DNA of 64,000 nucleotides from Sporobacter sp942492735 (lineage in GTDB: Bacteria; Bacillota; Clostridia; Oscillospirales; Oscillospiraceae): the NCBI GenBank assembly GCA_942492735.1, contig OW818648.1, forward strand, positions 3,410,001 to 3,474,000, given 5' to 3'. Under the pieces are notes generated by a model. It was not told where the DNA came from. It worked only from the letters and a program-made list of their open reading frames with translations, and ran no database searches. Every line of letters begins with the position of its first letter. Within the stretch, counting starts at the first letter, position 1. The position numbers were made by a program, and so were the translations under genes. This document shows positions 52,361 to 60,620 of the stretch, piece by piece.

Positions 52361-54179
52361 TGGTTAAACCCTCCCTGTAATAATGGCTTTGCATATTGTA
52401 TATTTCAGCATATTTGCCGTTTAGAGCCATTAATTCGTCATGCGAGCCTGCTTCGATTATCTGACCTTCTTCTAAAAAGAAAATTCGGTCACAAAACCGT
52501 GTGCTTGCCAAACGGTGCGATATAAAAATTGAGGTTTTATCTTTGGCAAATTCGTTATATTTTAGATAGATGTCGTTTTCTGCAATCGGATCGAGAGCTG
52601 CGGTCGGCTCATCGAGAATTAACAAGAGTCCGTCTTTGTATAATGCACGCGCGAGGGCAAGTTTTTGCCTTTCTCCACCTGATAGTTCTATTGCATCATC
52701 GGCGACGCTTTTTATTAACACTGTATTATGTCCTTCGGGCAGACTGTCAATTTTATTTTGCAATCCGGCAAACCGGATGACCCGCGACAATTTATTCATA
52801 TCTATCTCGTTTTCTTCGCATAAAGCAATATTCTGCGCGATAGAAATGGGAAAAAGATAAATATCCTGAAACACCGTGGATATGATCGAATAATATTCGT
52901 CTCTGTTATATTCTTTAATATTCGTGCCGCTCATTCGGATATTCCCGCTAGACGGTTGATACAGACCGCTTATTAGTTTAACAAGCGTGGTTTTTCCCGC
53001 ACCATTGCGTCCCACGATTGCTATCTTTTCGCCTCTGTTTATTTTAAACGACAGGTTTTCTAAAACACACTTTTCGGATTTCGGATAAATAAAGCGCACG
53101 TTTTCAAATTCAATATCGACGGCTGTATTAGGTATATCCGAACCTTTTTCTCTGTTTGATTTGTTCGGCATATCCAGAAATTCACGTAAGTGAGATATAG
53201 CTAAGCTCGCCTCATTAAGTTTACCGGCGCTATTGACGACATCCATAATAACACCTGTAAGTGTCCCTATAGCGGATAGGTAAAATACCGCGTCTGCTAT
53301 CGAAATAGACCCGTTTGATACGTTGGTAATCAAATAGACAAACGTGATGCCATTGCAAATTATCAGTTGGATAACGGCTTGATTAATGTCGTAATAACAG
53401 AACGACGCTTTTTCTGATTTTTTATACCATCCCGCTCTTTTGCTAAGGACATCAGAAAAAACATCCTGCAACCACGATTTTAGGTTATACAGCCTTATGT
53501 CTTTAGCCCTATCAAAATCACCTGACACAAAATCTATATGGTTTAGTTTGCGGTCAAAGGGAGCCCATTTTTCAGCACTTCTATACTGCCAACGATGCCC
53601 GGCCCTGTTAATGAAATGCTGGATTAGCGTTAATGCTACCATAGCAATTAGAAGCAGCGGGCTTAGTGTTGTAATGATAGCAAATAATAACACAATACTG
53701 AGAATACTTGTTGCCGCGTCTACCAATATATTCACGATATTTTGCGTCGCAGAGTCAGGATTCATAACTGTACTAAATGCTTTTTGCATTTTATTCATTC
53801 CGTCAGGATTCTCGATATTTTGATAATCAGCGTCCATGTTTTTGTAATTTACCATATTAAGATAATGGAATCGAATTTTATCTTGCCGCCATCGAATTTT
53901 TGCAGAAAATATGTTGTTAGCTATTTTCAAAAATAGTACGATGATAATAAACACAGAAACTTGAATGATAAACATTCCAAAATCCGAATTGCTTTCGATG
54001 AGTGAAATCACAAGCCTAACAATATAAAGGCTGGCTAATACCAGTACGACTTTCAACGGAGCCTGAAGCATACTTATGGTTACAAGGAATTTATCCCATT
54101 TCCACATATTCGATAGGGTAAAAGCGACGTTTTGTCCTGTCGTGTATAAAGGCTTTTGTTTATCGTTCTTTTTCTTCAT
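52347..54179 (-). CDS. ABC exporter, fused permease/ATPase, subunit A
   Basis: The 610-residue protein has the same build as subunit B: six helices, then an ATPase with Walker A GRNGAGKTTLVK, STVFQDIYLF, signature ELSGGERQKLALARALYKDGL, LLILDEPTAALDP and FISHRLASTRF. Start ATG 54179 follows AGGAGGTGG. Both halves keep complete catalytic motifs, so the pair looks like a symmetric rather than degenerate-site exporter. It follows the kinase gene after a 170-base gap that holds 19-bp direct repeats (54279-54347). Confidence 0.92.
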   Translation of the reverse strand: MKKKNDKQKPLYTTGQNVAFTLSNMWKWDKFLVTISMLQAPLKVVLVLASLYIVRLVISLIESNSDFGMFIIQVSVFIIIVLFLKIANNIFSAKIRWRQDKIRFHYLNMVNYKNMDADYQNIENPDGMNKMQKAFSTVMNPDSATQNIVNILVDAATSILSIVLLFAIITTLSPLLLIAMVALTLIQHFINRAGHRWQYRSAEKWAPFDRKLNHIDFVSGDFDRAKDIRLYNLKSWLQDVFSDVLSKRAGWYKKSEKASFCYYDINQAVIQLIICNGITFVYLITNVSNGSISIADAVFYLSAIGTLTGVIMDVVNSAGKLNEASLAISHLREFLDMPNKSNREKGSDIPNTAVDIEFENVRFIYPKSEKCVLENLSFKINRGEKIAIVGRNGAGKTTLVKLISGLYQPSSGNIRMSGTNIKEYNRDEYYSIISTVFQDIYLFPISIAQNIALCEENEIDMNKLSRVIRFAGLQNKIDSLPEGHNTVLIKSVADDAIELSGGERQKLALARALYKDGLLLILDEPTAALDPIAENDIYLKYNEFAKDKTSIFISHRLASTRFCDRIFFLEEGQIIEAGSHDELMALNGKYAEIYNMQSHYYREGLTSEKA

Positions 54180-54278
54180 GGCATTTCCACCTCCTTCACG
54201 ATAAAAAATATATCATGCTCTACACCCCTTGCGTTGGAACTTGCGTGAATTGCAGGTTTTACGACCTGAAAGTAAAAT

Positions 54279-54347
54279 TGCCGCTTCGCAGCGGCAACGC
54301 AGTTGCCAAGCAGCAATATAATCGCCAAGCGGCAATATAATTGCCGC
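54279..54347. repeat. Short tandem repeats in front of the ABC exporter
   Basis: GCCAAGC(A/G)GCAATATAAT occurs twice with a 19-base period (54305-54322 and 54324-54341). It is flanked by a perfect hairpin TTGCCGCTTCGCAGCGGCAA (54279-54298) and a GCGGCAA...TTGCCGC inverted pair (54329-54347). It may be the binding site of the LytTR regulator. Confidence 0.55.
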
Positions 54348-54349
54348 AT

Positions 54350-55021
54350 TTATAGCGGAAACATAACCTCGGAAGTGAAAGCACCGTCCTCGTCTCGGCG
54401 CTTGATGTAGCCTGCATACTTCTCCACGATTTTATCAACCCGCATAAGCCCGAACCCGTGGTTCGCACCCTTACCACTGATATACCGCCCGTTCTGCTTC
54501 TGCATCTTGCCGCCCGACGCATTTGTTACGGATATATATAAATTTTCTCGCTTCAAGTCTACATAAACGCGAATAAACCGCTTGGCTTCATTGTCAATCA
54601 ACAAACACGCCTCAATGGCATTGTCAAGCAGATTGCCAATAATGATGCACAAATCTATTTCTGGTATAGTGATGCTTTTCGGCACGACGGCTTTTGCATT
54701 GATAGATATTTTTCGGTTTTTCCCAAGGGAAAGCTTCGAGTTGAGAATAGCGTCAACCATCACGTTGCCGGATTTTATCAACGTGTCAACGCTTGTGAGG
54801 TCTGTATCAAGCGCGTTAAGGTATGCGTCAATTTTATCGTTTTCGTCAAGGGAACGATAGGCTTTCATGGTCTGAATGTGGTTGTGGTAGTCGTGCCGCC
54901 AACCGCGCATTTGCTTGTAAATATTTTCGACTTCCGTAACATGCTTTTCCATTAAGTCGTTTTGAAAAGCGGCGATCCGGCGGTCGATTGCGTCGCGAAA
55001 AATAAAACCCCAAAACCTCAT
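54350..55021 (-). CDS. AgrC/NatK-type sensor histidine kinase (GHKL)
   Basis: The 223-residue kinase starts MRFWGFIFRDAIDRRIAAFQ at ATG 55021 (GGAGG upstream; the longer frame to 55105 overlaps the regulator gene). It has a coiled-coil, the phospho-acceptor motif GWRHDYHNHIQTMKAY (RHDYxNH), and the GHKL ATPase with IIGNLLDNAIEAC (N-box) and GANHGFGLMRVDKIVEKY (G-box). It lacks a membrane sensing domain, unlike AgrC, so it probably senses a cytoplasmic signal or a partner protein. The stop lies within the AT-rich repeat before the ABC exporter. Confidence 0.88.
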   Translation of the reverse strand: MRFWGFIFRDAIDRRIAAFQNDLMEKHVTEVENIYKQMRGWRHDYHNHIQTMKAYRSLDENDKIDAYLNALDTDLTSVDTLIKSGNVMVDAILNSKLSLGKNRKISINAKAVVPKSITIPEIDLCIIIGNLLDNAIEACLLIDNEAKRFIRVYVDLKRENLYISVTNASGGKMQKQNGRYISGKGANHGFGLMRVDKIVEKYAGYIKRRDEDGAFTSEVMFPL

Positions 55022-55034
55022 ACCGCTTTCCTCC

Positions 55035-55733
55035 TTAATTATAGTTGATGAACGCTTGATTAGCAGCGTCGTAAAGATTACGCGACAACGGGATTTCACG
55101 CCCATCGGTCAGTACCATTGCCGTTTTCGTTACCCGCCTGACATACTTCATGGATACGATATACGAGCGGTGGCATTTAAAAAATCCATCGCCCAATAAA
55201 TCCTCCATATCCGATATACGCACCCCAAATTCTTCTTTGCCTTTTTCGAGATATAGGCTGACCGTATGCGATAATACTTCCGCATATATAATATCGTCCG
55301 CGTTTATCTTTATGTCGCCGCCCGTTTTCGGAAATATAATTATTCGGGGCGTTTTCTGTAAATGCGATATTGCTTTATCAAGCACCTCAAGGAGCTTATC
55401 TTCTTTGACAGGTTTCATCAGGTAGTGTAGAGCCGAAACATCATAACCCTCGGCGATAAAATCCGGGTAGCCTGTGATGAAAACAATTTGCACGGTTTCA
55501 TCATCCCGGCGTATCAGCCGCGCTAACGCCACACCGTCCATTTCCTTCATCTGTATGTCGAGCAGAAGAATGTCAACGGCCTTTTCATCCTCAAAGGCAA
55601 ACAAAAAACTCTCCGCGCTTTCGTAACTTGACAGACGCACGGCAATACCCCGTTCTGCCCCCCATTTTCCGACAAGCGCGGTAAGATATGCTATTTCGGC
55701 GCGTTCATCGTCGCAGATAGCTATTTTTATCAT
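55035..55733 (-). CDS. LytTR-family response regulator
   Basis: The 232-residue protein starts MIKIAICDDERAEIAYL at ATG 55733; the AAGGAG site is about 14 bases away, which is long, and no better start is visible. The receiver domain has the acidic CDDE, the phospho-Asp in ILLLDIQM and the Lys in YLMKPV. The LytTR DNA-binding domain has the segments 'INADDIIYAEVLSHTVSLYL', KCHRSYIVSMKYVRRVTK and DGREIPLSRN. It overlaps none of the kinase (13-base gap). It probably drives the ABC exporter and its own operon. Confidence 0.92.
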   Translation of the reverse strand: MIKIAICDDERAEIAYLTALVGKWGAERGIAVRLSSYESAESFLFAFEDEKAVDILLLDIQMKEMDGVALARLIRRDDETVQIVFITGYPDFIAEGYDVSALHYLMKPVKEDKLLEVLDKAISHLQKTPRIIIFPKTGGDIKINADDIIYAEVLSHTVSLYLEKGKEEFGVRISDMEDLLGDGFFKCHRSYIVSMKYVRRVTKTAMVLTDGREIPLSRNLYDAANQAFINYN

Positions 55734-55799
55734 GCGGTTTCGTTTGACTCCTTCTTTACTTATACGGTTCACACGTCTTAACCACAACGCTCTTTATAA

Positions 55800-55920
55800 T
55801 TCTAAATTATACAATATGTGTTAATAAACAACAAGCTATTGCATCACAAAAACAGGGTATTGCACCTATCTTAAGCTGCAATACCCTTTTGTTATGCCTG
55901 ATTGGTCTTTACATATTATG
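55800..55920. repeat. CAGGGTATTGCA-family repeat copy
   Basis: The 5' part AATTATACAATATGTGTTAATAAACAACAAG is followed by AAAACAGGGTATTGCACC, the arm GCTGCAATACCCTTTT and TGATTGGTCTTTA. It lies between the regulator and the BtrH-like gene and can serve as a terminator of the BtrH-like gene on the minus strand. Confidence 0.65.
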
Positions 55921-55924
55921 CTGA

Positions 55925-56893
55925 TTATATAAGTATGAGTGCTGATTCAAGTATGTCGAAAGCTTTGTTATAATGTTCAGACGCTTCTTTCAATAGCGGA
56001 TAAGCTTTCATGTTACGGTCGGTATCCGCTCCCCATGGTGAACTCCATGTTAAAAGAGGAAAGAGCTTTTGCAGGCATTCTGCCTCTTTATCGAAATATT
56101 GAGCGGAATCTATTAAAGAACTCATAGCGGAAGGATGATTACCGGCAATTTCACGTAAAAATTCACCTGCTCTAGCGTGGCAGCTCGAATAAATATCAAG
56201 GCAATATGAATCGCCTGCGCCGCGTTCTTTCTCAGGTTTCGAAAAATCATCCGCCCAACGGTTTAGTGCCGCCTTTCCCTGTAGGAAAACCCACTCTCCA
56301 GTGTTTATCTTGTCGGTATTCTCCGTATCATTAGCATGGCGTACCGCTTCCTTAAGAGCCGAAATTTCGGCTTCCCTGCGGTTAAATGAACCTGATTTGT
56401 TTTTAATTATAATAGCCAATAAGCCAACCAAACCGGCTTGCTCCTTTGATTTGTCCCAAGGGCTTTTTTCGTATTCGTCTTTACCGTCCCGCCATGGTAC
56501 TCTCCCGTGAAATATCTTTTCCGTTTCATCATATCCGGTCACGATACCCCATTCACAGGGCGCAAAAGCATTCCATACAAGCGCTGGAACGCCATTGTCA
56601 ATGGAAGTTCGGACGGCATTAATCATGCATTCCAAATCAACCTCGCCGCTGCTTTCGCTAAATGGCAGTTCCACGTAATCGTAACCAAGCAATTTTATGA
56701 GTTGCTGCAAAGACATAGCTGTAGTGCATGTCGGAGCGCAAGGGCATATGCCTCCAGCACGGAAAACCGTCCCTGCGATACCGTGAAAATATGCCGGTGA
56801 ATACTGTTCCCCTAAATAATTAAGCACAAGCCGCAGGCTCTCGAAATTAGCTTCCCTTATTCCGCAATCCGTAACGCCACTTAGAATTTTCAT
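55925..56893 (-). CDS. BtrH N-terminal-like papain-fold protein
   Basis: The 322-residue protein starts at ATG 56893 (GGAGG 10 bases away; a TTG at 56899 is also possible). The N-terminal 120 residues, with VTDCGIREANFESLRLVLNYL (Cys12), YFHGIAGTVFRAG and PCEWGIVTGYD, resemble the BtrH N-terminal and C39-like cysteine transferase/peptidase fold. The C-terminal half is helical with 'CHARAGEFLREIAGNHPSAMSSLID'. In clostridia such proteins are often next to regulators or NRPS genes, but not here. The family call is moderate and the activity unknown. There is no signal peptide. Confidence 0.45.
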   Translation of the reverse strand: MKILSGVTDCGIREANFESLRLVLNYLGEQYSPAYFHGIAGTVFRAGGICPCAPTCTTAMSLQQLIKLLGYDYVELPFSESSGEVDLECMINAVRTSIDNGVPALVWNAFAPCEWGIVTGYDETEKIFHGRVPWRDGKDEYEKSPWDKSKEQAGLVGLLAIIIKNKSGSFNRREAEISALKEAVRHANDTENTDKINTGEWVFLQGKAALNRWADDFSKPEKERGAGDSYCLDIYSSCHARAGEFLREIAGNHPSAMSSLIDSAQYFDKEAECLQKLFPLLTWSSPWGADTDRNMKAYPLLKEASEHYNKAFDILESALILI

Positions 56894-56944
56894 GTTCAAT
56901 CAACCTCCAATAATATAAAAAACTCCACATGACCGGGACGGTTC

Positions 56945-57065
56945 TGTGTCCTGTGAGGTATCTGCACGGTTGACACGGCGCGGTTACATTGTTAAATATT
57001 TGAATAATCATACTATAATTGTTAATTAACATCAAGTGTTAAGTTTCAAAAACAAGGTATGGAAG
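56945..57065. repeat. Copy of the repeat found at 47925-48020
   Basis: CTGTGTCCTGTGAGG through ATCAAGTGTTAAG matches 47925-48020 with few differences over ~95 bases. The hairpin part is decayed (AAACAAGGTATGGAAG). It stands just upstream of the BtrH-like gene on the minus strand. Confidence 0.7.
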
Positions 57066-57173
57066 ATTGCAATATTAAATGTCCAAGATTCAAAAATACA
57101 CGCCACCAACCTGTGATCTTTTCCTGTTTTTAGTGCCGGCCCTTTTGCTCCAACCGACCTCAATTTCTCTCGT

Positions 57174-57255
57174 TTTCGTAGGGCGCGACGACTCGGCGCA
57201 CCGTCTTTCAGGTAGTAAGACCAACGGGCCGCCGAGGTCGTCGGTCCCTACGAAA
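57174..57255. repeat. GTAGGG...CCCTAC inverted repeat, 82 bp
   Basis: TTTCGTAGGGCGCGACGACTCGGC faces GCCGAGGTCGTCGGTCCCTACGAAA with few mismatches. It shares the ends of the 6524 and 61247 elements. The 502-base stretch 56900-57401 holds only repeats and a hairpin. Confidence 0.7.
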
Positions 57256-57361
57256 TACACGAAAGACTGCGTATAAATCCGGGTGCAGCCGACGCGGCAC
57301 AAGTTGCAATCCTCAGTCGCTTACAGCGAAAACTCCTGTTAAAAAGGAGCAATATAGAACG

Positions 57362-57389
57362 CAGCGCCGGGATTTTATTCCCGGCGCTG
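57362..57389 (-). terminator. Hairpin downstream of etfA
   Basis: A perfect 11-bp GC-rich stem (CAGCGCCGGGA / TCCCGGCGCTG) begins 13 bases after the etfA stop on the minus strand. The following T-run is short. Confidence 0.7.
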
Positions 57390-57401
57390 TTTCATATGGT
57401 T

Positions 57402-58400
57402 TTATGCTTTGAGCTTCTTGATTGCTTCCGTCAAGGCCGGCATGATCTGCTTGGCGTTGCCGACGATACCGTAGTCCGCTACCTCGAAAATCGGGGCTTC
57501 GGCGTCGCGGTTGATGGCGACGACACAGCCGGAACCGGACATGCCGGCCAGGTGCTGGATCGCGCCAGAAATGCCGCAGGCGATATAGAGCTTTGGGCTG
57601 ACGGTCTTGCCGGTCTGTCCGACCTGCGCTACCTGAGGTACCCAGCCCGCATCGACGGCTGCGCGGGAAGCGCCGACGGCGCCGCCCATGAGTTTTGCCA
57701 GCTCTTTGAGCGTATCGAAGCCCTCGGCGCTGCCGACACCGCGGCCGCCGGAGATGACAACGTCGGCATCCTCAAGCTTGACGCCTTCAGCCGTCTCGGT
57801 GATCTTCTCAACGATGGCGGTGCGGATTGTACCAGCAGGAACGGCAATGTCTTCCTTGATGATCTCGGCTGTACGTGCCGTGTCCGGCTCGCCGCGTTTG
57901 AAAACGCTGGCGCGGACGGTGCCCATCTGAGGACGGGCTGTCGGGCACTCGATAACGGCAAGTGAGTTGCCGCCGTAGACGGGTCGCGTCCACTGGACAA
58001 CGCCTGTGGCTGTATCCAGAGAAACGGCGGTGCAGTCGGCACAGAGGCCTGTCTTCATACGGGCAGCCAAGCGGGGTGCTAGGTCACGGCCGTTGATGGA
58101 TACGCCGATAAGAAGTGTCGCGGGTTTGTATTTATTAACCAGCTGTGCCAAGGCATAGGTGTAGCCTTCTGTGCTGTAGTCTGCGTAATCTGCGCCGTCC
58201 ACCACGATAACCTGATCCGCGCCGTAGGAAACGGCGGATTTGACAGCAGCGTCCGTGCCGCTGCCGATGACGACGGCAACAACCTTTTCGTTTGCGGTGT
58301 CTGCCAGCTTGCGACCGCCGACAACCATCTCAAGACCCACATTTTTGGCCTGGCCATTCTCTGTTTCGATAAATGCCCAGATATTCTTATATTCGCTCAT
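57402..58400 (-). CDS. etfA: Electron transfer flavoprotein alpha subunit
   Basis: EtfA binds FAD and joins EtfB to take electrons from, or give them to, acyl-CoA dehydrogenase. The 332-residue protein has the FAD-binding C-terminal domain with VVISGGRGVGSAEGFDTL, GASRAAVDAGWVP, QVGQTGKTVSPKLYIACGISG and a final GSGCVVAINRDAEAPIF. The N-terminal domain has SYGADQVIVVDGADYADYS. It is the last gene of the acd-etfB-etfA operon (14 bases after etfB). RBS GGGGGAG lies about 7 bases before the start. Confidence 0.96.
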   Translation of the reverse strand: MSEYKNIWAFIETENGQAKNVGLEMVVGGRKLADTANEKVVAVVIGSGTDAAVKSAVSYGADQVIVVDGADYADYSTEGYTYALAQLVNKYKPATLLIGVSINGRDLAPRLAARMKTGLCADCTAVSLDTATGVVQWTRPVYGGNSLAVIECPTARPQMGTVRASVFKRGEPDTARTAEIIKEDIAVPAGTIRTAIVEKITETAEGVKLEDADVVISGGRGVGSAEGFDTLKELAKLMGGAVGASRAAVDAGWVPQVAQVGQTGKTVSPKLYIACGISGAIQHLAGMSGSGCVVAINRDAEAPIFEVADYGIVGNAKQIMPALTEAIKKLKA

Positions 58401-58414
58401 TTTTCCGCTCCCCC

Positions 58415-59218
58415 TTAAATGACGCCGGCGTCACTAAGGAGTGCCACCAGCTTGCTAACGGATTCTTCGGCGGTTTCTTCCTCAATCTTCACGCCGCCCT
58501 TTTTACGCTCCGGTACAAATGTCTTGACCACTTTTGTCGGCGAGCCGCCCATGCCGACGGCTGCGATGTCGAGGCCCAGATCGGCTGCTGTCAGGACGGG
58601 AATTTCAGCGCGGTTGGCCGCCATCTTCGTCTTGACAGACGCGTAACGCGGCTCGTAAGGTGTCTGAGACATTGTCACGACGGCCGGAAGCGCAGCTTCC
58701 TTCACGTTGACACCGTCATCCGACGGGCAGCGGGCCTTGACCTTGCCGCCTTCCACCGTCAGCTCCATGGCGGACGTGACCTGCGGGTAATTCAGATATT
58801 CGGCAAGCTGCGGGCCCACATGGCCGGTGTCGCCGTCGGCAGCCTGCTTGCCGCACATGATCATGTCAAAGGCTGCGCCTTCGCGGGCTTCGATGGCCTT
58901 GGCAGCCGCACACAGCACATAGCTTGTGGCCAGCGTGTCCGAATCGTTCAGCGTGTCGTCGCTGATCATATAAGCCTTGTCGGCGCCGACTGAGAGGCAG
59001 CTCTTCAGCGCATCCTTCGTCTGAGCGGCGCCCATGGTTACCACAACAATCTTTGTGGAAGGGTCGGCGTCCTTGATCCGGACGGCCGTTTCCAGCGCGT
59101 ACGTGTCATATTGGTTGACGATGAGCGGAACACCTTCCATGATCATGGCTTTTTTTGCCGTATCGATTTTGATTTTTTCGATATCCGGCACCTGTTTGAT
59201 GCAAACGAGTATATTCAT
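58415..59218 (-). CDS. etfB: Electron transfer flavoprotein beta subunit
   Basis: The start is ATG 59218 (MNILVCIKQVPDIEKIKID), with GGAGAG about 6-11 bases before it; a longer frame to 59245 is not supported. The 267-residue protein has the EtfB pattern: KQVPD start, VVTMGAAQTKDALKSCLSVGADKAYMISD, GKQAADGDTGHVGPQLAEYL and 'PAVVTMSQTPYEPRYASVKTKMAA' with the AMP/FAD region. It is placed between acd and etfA, the order seen in butyryl-CoA dehydrogenase/Etf systems. Whether the complex bifurcates cannot be told here. Confidence 0.96.
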   Translation of the reverse strand: MNILVCIKQVPDIEKIKIDTAKKAMIMEGVPLIVNQYDTYALETAVRIKDADPSTKIVVVTMGAAQTKDALKSCLSVGADKAYMISDDTLNDSDTLATSYVLCAAAKAIEAREGAAFDMIMCGKQAADGDTGHVGPQLAEYLNYPQVTSAMELTVEGGKVKARCPSDDGVNVKEAALPAVVTMSQTPYEPRYASVKTKMAANRAEIPVLTAADLGLDIAAVGMGGSPTKVVKTFVPERKKGGVKIEEETAEESVSKLVALLSDAGVI

Positions 59219-59234
59219 CCGATTCTCTCCTTTG

Positions 59235-60371
59235 TTATTTACCAAATACCTGACCGGCGATGACCATCTGCTGGACCTGGGAGGTACCTTCGAAGATGGT
59301 TAAAACGCGCGCGTCGCGGTACAAGCGCTCAATGGGATATTCCTTGATATAGCCATAGCCGCCGAACATCTGCAGGCAGTTGTTGACGATTTCAAGAGCC
59401 ATTTCGGTGGAGAAGTATTTCGCCATAGAAGCTTCCTTTGTGACATCCTGCTTCATATCCATCATATAAGCCGCGTTATAAACTAAGAGGCGCGCGGCGT
59501 TCAGCTTGGCTTCGCTGTCGGCGATCATGAACCGGAGGCCCTGGAAGTCCGCCAGACGCTGGCCGAACTGCTTGCGCTCGAGCATATACGGGATCGCCAG
59601 ATCCATTGCGCCTTGGGCGACGCCGATGCCCTGGCAGGAGACGCCGAGACGGCCCGTGTTCAATGTCTTCATCGCCGTGATGAATCCCTTGTCAATTTCG
59701 CCCAGGATGCAGTCTTTGGGCACACGGACGTCTTCCAGTACGACGTCGCTGGTGGCCACACCGTGCAGGCCCATTTTTTCCTCGTTCTTGCCAAGGGAAA
59801 CGCCAGGCAGGCTCATGTCCACGATAAAGCTCGTGATGCCCTTGGCGCCTTTCTCCGGGCTTGTCTTGGCAAAGATGACCGTGTTCTTGGCAAAGGGCGC
59901 GCCTGTAATAAAGCATTTGCGGCCGTTTAAAATATAGCTGTCGCCGTCTTCTACAGCGCGTGTTGTCATGGAGCCGGCATCGCTGCCAGCACCTGGCTCG
60001 GTCAGTCCGAAGGCCATGAATTCCTCACCGCTGCAGATCTTCGGAATATACTTCTGCTTTTGTTCCTCAGTGCCCGCCAGCAGCATCGGCGCTGTCGACA
60101 GTGAGTTGCAGGAGGACATGACAAGGCTGCAGGCGATGCTCACCTTGCAGATTTCCTCCATAACGCACACATAGGAGCGCGCGTCAAGACCCAGGCCGCC
60201 GTACGCTTCCGGGATTTTCAGTCCAAAAAAGCCCATCTCCGCCATGATGTCATAAATACGCTGGGGTATTTCGTCGTTCGTGTCTATATCATGAGCTATA
60301 GGCGCGAGCTCTTTCTCGGCGAATTCTCTTGCTAATGCGCGGATATCATTGTGATCTTCGTTAAAAAACAT
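59235..60371 (-). CDS. Acyl-CoA dehydrogenase
   Basis: The 378-residue FAD enzyme is an acyl-CoA dehydrogenase of the butyryl-CoA dehydrogenase type. It begins MFFNEDHNDIRALAREFAEK and has the FAD/substrate loop AFGLTEPGAGSDAGSM, the 'QMFGGYGYIKEYPIERLYRDARV' motif and catalytic Glu361 in IFEGTSQ. Its neighbours etfB and etfA supply electrons. The likely job is reversible reduction of crotonyl-CoA or another enoyl-CoA, but no thl, hbd or crt genes lie in this window to confirm butyrate formation. Start ATG 60371 follows TTGGAGGATG. A divergent TetR gene is 249 bases away. Confidence 0.95.
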   Translation of the reverse strand: MFFNEDHNDIRALAREFAEKELAPIAHDIDTNDEIPQRIYDIMAEMGFFGLKIPEAYGGLGLDARSYVCVMEEICKVSIACSLVMSSCNSLSTAPMLLAGTEEQKQKYIPKICSGEEFMAFGLTEPGAGSDAGSMTTRAVEDGDSYILNGRKCFITGAPFAKNTVIFAKTSPEKGAKGITSFIVDMSLPGVSLGKNEEKMGLHGVATSDVVLEDVRVPKDCILGEIDKGFITAMKTLNTGRLGVSCQGIGVAQGAMDLAIPYMLERKQFGQRLADFQGLRFMIADSEAKLNAARLLVYNAAYMMDMKQDVTKEASMAKYFSTEMALEIVNNCLQMFGGYGYIKEYPIERLYRDARVLTIFEGTSQVQQMVIAGQVFGK

Positions 60372-60437
60372 ATTTCATCCTCCAATATATGATTTTGGTT
60401 CTCCTGTTACAGTTCCAGCATGCCATTATGATAATTA

Positions 60438-60454
60438 TGAACATGTTCATTATA
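60438..60454 (-). promoter_or_regulatory. Palindromic operator at the acd promoter
   Basis: TGAACATGTTCA (60438-60449) is a perfect 12-bp palindrome, extended to ATGAACATGTTCAT. A TATAAT -10 on the minus strand (60454-60449) abuts it, so the start site would fall within the palindrome. It is a good candidate for the binding site of the divergent TetR protein. Confidence 0.7.
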
Positions 60455-60499
60455 TGCGGTTAAAATATTGTATCATCTGCGGCTACGCACTGTCAAGTC

Positions 60500-60531
60500 A
60501 TGAATAGCTGCGGCTATGAATAGCTGCGGCT
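60500..60531. repeat. Tandem 16-base direct repeat
   Basis: ATGAATAGCTGCGGCT occurs twice in tandem with no spacer (60500-60515 and 60516-60531). It lies between the acd promoter and the TetR gene. Confidence 0.7.
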
Positions 60532-60620
60532 ATCAACTGCTTGCGATATTGCCTAAAACGTGTTTATAATAACACAAAGAATGTGATGAGCACCGCCAGT
60601 GCGCAGAGGAGTCTAATTTT

